Source: Amycolatopsis aidingensis
GTDB taxonomy: Bacteria; Actinomycetota; Actinomycetes; Mycobacteriales; Pseudonocardiaceae
Reading direction: 5' to 3'
Assembly (NCBI RefSeq): GCF_018885265.1
Contig: NZ_CP076538.1
Coordinates: 2,020,001 to 2,084,000 of the forward strand
DNA: 64,000 nucleotides
This document shows positions 59,675 to 64,000 of this stretch, in pieces (within the stretch, counting starts at the first letter, position 1; every line of letters starts with the position of its first letter). Below the pieces are notes generated by a model that saw nothing but the letters and a program-made list of their open reading frames with translations, had not been told where the DNA came from and ran no database searches. The position numbers and the translations under genes are program-made.

Positions 59675-60791
59675 CGTGCCACTCCAGCCGCACGACCGTT
59701 CCAACCCCAGGGCTCGACATGATCTGCGCCGTACCGCCGATGCGATTTATCCGTCCCACAACGCATTCGCGCAGCCCACGCTTGGTAGCCGGCACATCGG
59801 CTACCGCGAAGCCCGTCCCGTCGTCGATGACCTCGAGCCGTAGCTGCTGCGAGTCACCGTGAATCCGCACCTCCGCCTTGGTCGCATCGGCATGACGAAC
59901 CACGTTGTTGACCGCTTCACGCGCCGCGCCGGCCATGCAACGCCCGACCGGGGAAGGGAGCACCAGACGTGCTGGAGCGTCGATTTCCACCGGCAAGGGG
60001 ACGGCCGCGAGATCGGTCTTCAGCCGTTGAACCAGATCCCACTGGTCGGGTGCTTGCTCGCCGTAGGTGTTGAGCATATCGAGATCCCGGCGCGCTTGCG
60101 GGACCAGCCATCCGGCATTCCGCGGTATCGTGCCGGTGCCGACCATCAGCAGTGTGGTGGCCGCCGCGTCGTGCAGCGCATTAGCCAGGTCACGTTCGTC
60201 AGCACGAACAGCAGTGGCCACCTGCTGAGTCCGACGCGCTTCCTCCGCGGTGGCAGCCATATCGTCAGCGGCTCTTGCGCCACGCTGCACCAACACCAAT
60301 GTCAGCCTGGACAGTACGGCGGCGACCCCTACCCACGCCGTGCCCGTGACGTCCAGGCCGGCCGGTCCGTCGGCCATCGCCACGACCGCCACCAGAGCGC
60401 CGCCGGCCAGCGTCGTCACCACGGCCCCCCACAGCAACGTGGTGTGCCATTGATAGGCGATACACGCGAAGGTCACCAAGAGCCGAATCCATCCCCAGTT
60501 GCCCTGCTCGACGGCCTCGGTCCACATCGTGCTCACACACACGCCAACCAACACCGCGGCGTCCACGACGACAAGCCACCGGCCACGCCAGCGCAACAGC
60601 CACCACACATACATTCCGCTCCACGCCACCACGACGATCACTACCCCAGCAGTGGCCGCCCTATGTTCGGGGGAGACACGGAGCAGCGCGATGGCCGCAA
60701 CTGGGCCGACGGTGGCGAACCGCACCGCCGCGGCATACCGCGGACCGAACCGGTTCACCAACCGCGTCGACTCGCCATCAACTCGAGTCAC
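59667..60791 (-). CDS. Membrane sensor histidine kinase (HisKA_3-like) of the same operon
   Basis: 374 aa. Five hydrophobic segments in the first 160 residues, then DERDLANALHDAAATTLLMVG, with the phospho-accepting His in the HDAAA context of NarX/DesK-type kinases, and an ATPase domain with REAVNNVVRHADATKAEV (N-box), VIDDGTGF (G1 box), GLRECVVGRINRIGG and GTVVRLEW. All boxes of a working kinase are present. GTG 60791 start. The signal is unknown; the small secreted proteins downstream on the same strand are the obvious candidates to be part of the same circuit. Confidence 0.88.
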   Translation of the reverse strand: MTRVDGESTRLVNRFGPRYAAAVRFATVGPVAAIALLRVSPEHRAATAGVVIVVVAWSGMYVWWLLRWRGRWLVVVDAAVLVGVCVSTMWTEAVEQGNWGWIRLLVTFACIAYQWHTTLLWGAVVTTLAGGALVAVVAMADGPAGLDVTGTAWVGVAAVLSRLTLVLVQRGARAADDMAATAEEARRTQQVATAVRADERDLANALHDAAATTLLMVGTGTIPRNAGWLVPQARRDLDMLNTYGEQAPDQWDLVQRLKTDLAAVPLPVEIDAPARLVLPSPVGRCMAGAAREAVNNVVRHADATKAEVRIHGDSQQLRLEVIDDGTGFAVADVPATKRGLRECVVGRINRIGGTAQIMSSPGVGTVVRLEWHGD

Positions 60792-61259
60792 GTCGCCATC
60801 AACCGACCTCCACCCACAAACCCCAGTGTCTGCATGAACGGCGAATGGACGGCTGAGATCGCTGAAGCAAGATTGACCGCGTGCGTCCGGTAGGCTCGCT
60901 CACGAGCTGGTGGTTCGTGCCCTAAGCTAGGTAGATCTCCGGATCCCGTCCGTGTGCCGTGGCAGGTGTGGCGCTCATCGGGGCCGTGATCAACGTCAGC
61001 AACGCTGTTGTGGCAGCCGCATCATAGGCATGCCGTGTTCGAGATCGTATTCGTCGACGTCCTTCCTTTCCGGGGTGTCGTGACTATCGTGGTGACCACA
61101 TCTGAATTCCCGCCCCGTTGTCATGCCCATCGACATTGATCTCGACAAGTTACCCGCCGTCGGATACGTCACCCGAATAGAGTCGGCACACGAGGGGCAC
61201 CAGTACGGACGCGCATCGCCGGGTACCGGGCCTCGGGCGATCGGCGGAAGATCGCGGCG
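60792..61259. other. Mostly non-coding interval before the integrase remnant
   Basis: No convincing gene. Several short overlapping frames lack ribosome sites. A minus-strand stretch AAATTALLTLITAPMSATPATA near 60960 looks like a signal peptide but has no start codon, so it is probably a relic. The promoter of the two-component operon must lie near 60800-60930. Composition is mixed, with AT-richer patches such as 61050-61150. Confidence 0.5.
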
Positions 61260-61640
61260 ATGAAGCAGGACCTGCTGGCGATGGACGTGGCGAGACTGGT
61301 CGAGCTCCTGTGGGCGGCGCGGCCGAAGCCCAAGCTGTGGACACCGGAGCGGGTGCGGTTGTGGCGGCGGACGCGGGAGGTGCCGTACCGGGTGATGGTG
61401 TGGACCGCCGAGCAGCCCCGGCGGTGGCGGATCAGATCGTGCAGAACGGGTGGGAGCCAGGCCAGTCCCGGCCCAGGACCCCCTCGTCGGAGGGGATCGT
61501 GGCGATCGACCCGCCATGGATACCTACACCGGCGTCGCCCAGGAAGTCGCCGCGGACGCCGCTCGCAAGCTGGCCGCGAGCATCCCGCGGACCGCGCTGC
61601 ACCCTGCCCGCACTCTCGGGCCCCCCTCGGGCCAGCAGCA
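61260..61640 (+). pseudogene. Tyrosine integrase remnant (ICE/phage type)
   Basis: From 61260 one frame encodes VELLWAARPKPKLWTPERVRLWRRTREVPYRVMVWTAEQ, matching the segment just before the catalytic domain of actinomycete ICE tyrosine integrases. A second frame from 61516 gives MDTYTGVAQEVAADAARKLAASIPR, matching the C-terminus of the same proteins (the xxxDTYTxV segment after the catalytic Tyr region). The catalytic domain in between is deleted. The remnant points toward a tRNA-Lys 3' fragment 90 bases further on, the normal place of an int gene beside its attachment site. Matches are from memory of the family, not from a search. Confidence 0.65.
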
Positions 61641-61691
61641 GACCTCAATGGACAGTGCCACAATGGAGGGAACAACCATGGACAACACAAA

Positions 61692-61723
61692 ACCCCAGGT
61701 CAACACTGTTGAGAACCTGGGGT
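61692..61723 (-). terminator. tRNA-type intrinsic terminator
   Basis: Minus strand: ACCCCAGGT and ACCTGGGGT, nine-base perfect arms around a 14-base loop, followed on that strand by TTTTGTGTTG. It lies eight bases past the tRNA-Lys 3' fragment, where a tRNA terminator belongs. Confidence 0.8.
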
Positions 61724-61730
61724 GTGGGGG

Positions 61731-61774
61731 TGCGCCATCAGGGACTCGAACCCCGAACCCGCTGGTTAAGAGTC
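61731..61774 (-). other. tRNA-Lys(CUU) 3' fragment, probable attachment-site core
   Basis: The minus strand reads GACTCTTAACCAGCGGGTTC, then a T-arm GGTTCGAGTCCC and the acceptor strand TGATGGCGCA. That is the anticodon loop (CTT), variable loop, T-arm and 3' acceptor of a tRNA-Lys. The 5' half (acceptor, D-arm) is missing upstream (61775 onward is unrelated), so it is not a functional gene. Such 3' ends are the usual core sequence of integrases that target tRNA genes. Confidence 0.8.
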
Positions 61775-61805
61775 GCGACCTGCCCGTGTCGGGTGGTGAC
61801 GCCTG

Positions 61806-62000
61806 ATGTCGGACAAGACCTTGGTGGCTGCTCATGTCCGGTCGTCGGTGTCGGTTCGTGCCGTGCTCGGTCACCGGGTGTTGGAGTTCTCGGGCTCGTC
61901 TCGGGCTCGCCGATGTCGCCCGGTGTCGCGAGGTTCGGTTTGGTCGGGTGCCGGGGTATGCCGGCGACCGGTTGTGCGGCGGGGCGGTGAGATTCGATGA
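61806..62000 (+). CDS. Small hypothetical ORF next to att fragment (uncertain)
   Basis: 64 aa, basic, without recognised features. It is listed only because its stop overlaps the next small ORF (ATGA at 61997), which suggests coupled translation. Start ATG 61806 lacks a strong ribosome site. It may be noise. Confidence 0.2.
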   Translation: MSDKTLVAAHVRSSVSVRAVLGHRVLEFSGSSRARRCRPVSRGSVWSGAGVCRRPVVRRGGEIR

Positions 62001-62218
62001 GCACGGCGGCTCGGATGGCGAGGGCAGGCTCGGGCCAGGCGCCGCGCCGTGCTGGCTCGCTTGGCGTGGTCGTGACTGTGATCATGGGCATAGTGGTTGG
62101 GTCGATCGCGGGATTGTTGATCGCTATTCGGCACATGCTGGCATTGAGGGTGGCTGCGGAGCACGTCGCGAATGGTTTTGGCCTGTGCTTTCGCCGACCT
62201 TTTGCCTCTCTCACTTGA
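61997..62218 (+). CDS. Small membrane protein ORF next to att fragment
   Basis: 73 aa with one strong hydrophobic helix (LGVVVTVIMGIVVGSIAGLLIAI) after a basic N-terminus. ATG 61997 follows GGTGAG. It could be a small transfer (Spd-like) protein of an integrative element, given the nearby integrase remnant, but no motif proves this. Confidence 0.35.
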   Translation: MSTAARMARAGSGQAPRRAGSLGVVVTVIMGIVVGSIAGLLIAIRHMLALRVAAEHVANGFGLCFRRPFASLT

Positions 62219-62267
62219 TCCGCTGTTTCAGCGGACGTTGGATGGTGCGTCGGCTGGAGGGTGGCGG

Positions 62268-62909
62268 TCACTGCTCGCGGCGAAGGACGTCGCCGAGCCC
62301 GCGTTCGAGCCAGCGGAAGGCGTGCTGAGTGGCGGTGACGGCGTCGGGGTAGATGTCGTCGGGGTGTTCGCCTGCCATGACCCTTCGGGTGTTCTCGGCG
62401 AGGAGTACCTGTTGGGCGCTGTGGATCTGGGCGGCGATCAGTTGTGCGGAGAGGTCGGAGGCGCCCTCGTCGACAAGTGCCTTGGCGAGTAGGTGCTGGC
62501 TCTGGTCCTGGTATTGCATGTTCCGCACGGCGAGGGCGGGCGTGGTGTGCACGAGCCGCCCGATCCGCAGCACGTGCGGGCGTCCGCTGAGGCCGGTCAT
62601 GGGTTGCCGCTCGGCGAGGGCGGTCAGCAGGTAGTCACGGATGGCGCCGTGCGGGGTCTGTCCGACGGGTCGCTGGCGCACCACGGCCGCGGGCTCCTCG
62701 ATGTGGTGCTTGCCCGAGCCCAGCACGAGGTCCTCTTTGACCTCGAAGTAGTTGAACACCGTCTTCTTGGACACGCCGGCGGCGTCGGCGATCTCGGCGA
62801 CCGACACGTTGTCGAAGCCGCGTTCCTCGAACAGGTCGAGCGCGACCCGGGCGAGCAGGCGCCGGGTCTCGTCCTTCTTGCGTTCACGCAGGCCCATCGG
62901 CGTGTCCAT
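62268..62909 (-). CDS. TetR-family regulator divergent from an ABC exporter
   Basis: 213 aa. Helix-turn-helix: KDETRRLLARVALDLFEERGFDNVSVAEIADAAGVSKKTVFNYFEVKEDLVL (about 11-62). The C-terminal half is helical and ends RWLERGLGDVLRREQ. It faces an ABC exporter gene 73 bases away, the usual arrangement for repression of a drug pump. The gap holds three CAGGTAG-like repeats as operator candidates. Confidence 0.93.
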   Translation of the reverse strand: MDTPMGLRERKKDETRRLLARVALDLFEERGFDNVSVAEIADAAGVSKKTVFNYFEVKEDLVLGSGKHHIEEPAAVVRQRPVGQTPHGAIRDYLLTALAERQPMTGLSGRPHVLRIGRLVHTTPALAVRNMQYQDQSQHLLAKALVDEGASDLSAQLIAAQIHSAQQVLLAENTRRVMAGEHPDDIYPDAVTATQHAFRWLERGLGDVLRREQ

Positions 62910-62941
62910 CGCAACACCATACCCCGGGACTATTTATTCTC

Positions 62942-62980
62942 CAGGTAGAAAAGTACACCCGGTAGAAGTTTTTCAGGTAG
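62942..62980. promoter_or_regulatory. Three direct repeats of C(A/C)GGTAG in the TetR/ABC exporter gap
   Basis: CAGGTAG at 62942-62948, CCGGTAG at 62959-62965 and CAGGTAG at 62974-62980. Spacings are 17 and 15 bases. The first two are followed by AA (GGTAGAA). They fill the divergent gap and are the best operator candidates for the adjacent TetR protein. Confidence 0.5.
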
Positions 62981-62981
62981 C

Positions 62982-64000
62982 ATGGCGGCCATGTCGATCA
63001 CGCCCGAGCGCGCGGGCCCCGCCGAGCCTCCGGCCGCGCTGCTTCCGGTGCTGGCCCGGCGCTTGCGTCCCTACCGCCTGACCGTCGCGGTGGCGGTGGT
63101 GCTGCAGCTGGTGCAGGCGCTGGCGATGCTGTACCTGCCCACGCTGAATGCCGACCTGGTCGATCACGGGATTGTCCCGGGCAACACCGGCTACATCCTT
63201 GGCCACGGCGGGTTCATGCTGGTCGCGACGCTGGTCCAGATCGTCTGCGCGGCCGGTGCGGTGTTCCTCGGAGCCAGAGTCGCGATGAGCCTGGGGGCCG
63301 ACCTGCGCGCGGCGGTGTTCGACCGGGTGCGCCAGTTCTCTGCGCGGGAGCTCGGGCAGTTCGGTGCGGCGTCGCTGGTGACCAGGACGACCAACGATGT
63401 CCAGCAGTTCCAGGTGCTGGTGTTCACCGTGCTCACGCTGGCGCTGGCTGCACCGTTCCTGGCCGTGGGCGGGATCGTGCTGGCCGTCGGGCAGGATGTG
63501 CCGCTGTCCGGGGTGCTGGTGGTGGTGATCCCGGTGGCGGTCGGGGTGATCGGCCTGCTGATCAGCCGGATGATTCCGCCGTCGCGGGAGATGCAGGGCC
63601 GGATCGACGTGGTCAACCGGGTGCTGCGGGAGAAGATCACCGGGGTCAGAGTGATCCGCGCGTTCGTCCGGGATGCCCACGAGCGGCGCCGGTTCGCCGA
63701 GGCCAGCACGGATCTGATGGCGGTGGCCGTGCGGGTCGGCCGTTTGCAGGCCTTCTTTGGTGCTTCGGCGATGCTGCTGGCCAACCTCGCCGCTATCGCG
63801 GTGGTCGCGATCGGCGGGGTGCGGGTGGCCGACGGTGCGATGCAGCTGGGCTCCCTGATCGCGTCCCTGAGCTACCTCGGGCAGATCCTCGGCGCGGTGA
63901 TGATGGCGATGAGCGTGGTCATGCAGGCGCCGCGGGCGAAGGTGAGCGCGGGACGGATCGGCGAGGTGCTGGACACCGAACCGGGCGTTCCGGAGCCCGC
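62982..64000 (+). CDS. ABC exporter with fused membrane and ATPase domains, N-terminal part
   Basis: ATG 62982 (or 62991) opens a frame that runs off the right edge; the visible ~339 residues form the six-helix exporter membrane domain: RLRPYRLTVAVAVVLQLVQALAML, LGHGGFMLVATLVQIVCAAGAVFLGA, SLGADLRAAVFDRVRQFS, LVTRTTNDVQQFQ, and the coupling segment RVIRAFVRDAHERRRF. The ATPase half lies beyond the window. This matches type IV exporters, commonly heterodimeric multidrug pumps with a second half-transporter downstream. It is probably repressed by the divergent TetR. Confidence 0.9.
   Translation, partial: MAAMSITPERAGPAEPPAALLPVLARRLRPYRLTVAVAVVLQLVQALAMLYLPTLNADLVDHGIVPGNTGYILGHGGFMLVATLVQIVCAAGAVFLGARVAMSLGADLRAAVFDRVRQFSARELGQFGAASLVTRTTNDVQQFQVLVFTVLTLALAAPFLAVGGIVLAVGQDVPLSGVLVVVIPVAVGVIGLLISRMIPPSREMQGRIDVVNRVLREKITGVRVIRAFVRDAHERRRFAEASTDLMAVAVRVGRLQAFFGASAMLLANLAAIAVVAIGGVRVADGAMQLGSLIASLSYLGQILGAVMMAMSVVMQAPRAKVSAGRIGEVLDTEPGVPEP

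Noticed and set aside
60996..61517. Small peptide gene ending MMRLPQQRC on the minus strand near 61000.
   Set aside because: It lacks a ribosome site and start in the right place, overlaps the integrase remnant on the other strand, and a nearby signal-peptide-like frame has no start codon.
61731..61774. A functional tRNA-Lys gene.
   Set aside because: Only the anticodon-to-3' half is present; the sequence preceding it cannot form the acceptor, D-arm or anticodon stem partners.
1..64000. CRISPR array, rRNA operon, PKS or NRPS megasynthase.
   Set aside because: No regularly spaced repeats with unique spacers, no rRNA-like sequence and no condensation, ketosynthase-module or carrier domains beyond the lone KASIII were seen.

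Overview
The window is high-GC actinomycete DNA with frequent GTG starts, tightly overlapped operons and AT-poor intergenic gaps. The gene content points to a Pseudonocardiaceae-type genome (Amycolatopsis or a relative). Pointers are DUF397/XRE pairs, DUF5988 and DUF6292-like small proteins, a SARP-NB-ARC-TPR regulator, a DasR-like site at a chitinase gene, a mymA-like oxidation operon, ESX-type secreted proteins and many MDR, SDR and TetR genes. The genus is inferred from gene content only.

Layout, left to right. (1) 0-4.3 kb: the end of a DUF574-type methyltransferase gene, then a compact minus-strand terpenoid operon (class II diterpene cyclase, P450, UbiA prenyltransferase). (2) 4.4-16 kb: housekeeping and accessory redox genes (three MDR reductases, a CPBP protease, a RidA/AhpD-like pair opposite a MocR regulator, a TetR/flavin reductase pair), a stand-alone LigD polymerase domain, a HAD hydrolase, and DUF5988 next to an orphan type II thioesterase. 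(3) 16-20.9 kb: a TetR gene with two tandem operators facing a four-gene operon (alpha/beta hydrolase, SDR, ferritin-like di-iron protein, Baeyer-Villiger monooxygenase) that resembles the mycobacterial mymA locus. (4) 21-30.3 kb: a LURP-one-like protein, a hydrolase with twin operators, a frameshifted GH19 chitinase under a DasR-like site, a large SARP regulator, and a DUF222-HNH gene split inside its HNH motif by a 2.16-kb group II intron. (5) 30.3-35.3 kb: P450 and thioesterase opposite an FAD hydroxylase and a stand-alone KASIII, possibly a small biosynthetic set. (6) 35.4-40.9 kb: DUF397 plus an XRE regulator, a SEFIR-domain protein, and convergent to it a STAND NB-ARC-TPR gene whose N-terminus looks like a RHIM-type amyloid motif. 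This is a candidate immunity locus. (7) 41-52.5 kb: bifunctional nuclease, acyl-CoA dehydrogenase, an ESX-type secreted lytic transglycosylase operon, a QacA/SmvA-like efflux pump, a very large secreted GH87-like alpha-glucanase, an SDR with a 17-codon leader, and a small PLDc_N-type membrane protein.

(8) 52.6-60.8 kb: a SUKH gene fused by an apparent deletion to a truncated permease, a second permease and an ABC ATPase of the bacteriocin-associated (DUF1430-like) type, three secreted proteins, and a two-kinase/one-regulator system. By eye the base composition is visibly less GC-rich from about 56.8 kb, which suggests transfer. (9) 61.2-64 kb: a decayed tyrosine integrase running into the 3' half of a tRNA-Lys gene (attP-like layout), two small ORFs, and a TetR gene opposite an ABC exporter that runs off the window.

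Five genes (chitinase, DUF222-HNH, STAND protein, permease B, response regulator) are each broken by a one- or two-base indel, most at a short homopolymer. That pattern fits either assembly error or recent gene decay, and their sequences should be rechecked before function is judged. No CRISPR array, rRNA operon or intact tRNA gene was seen.
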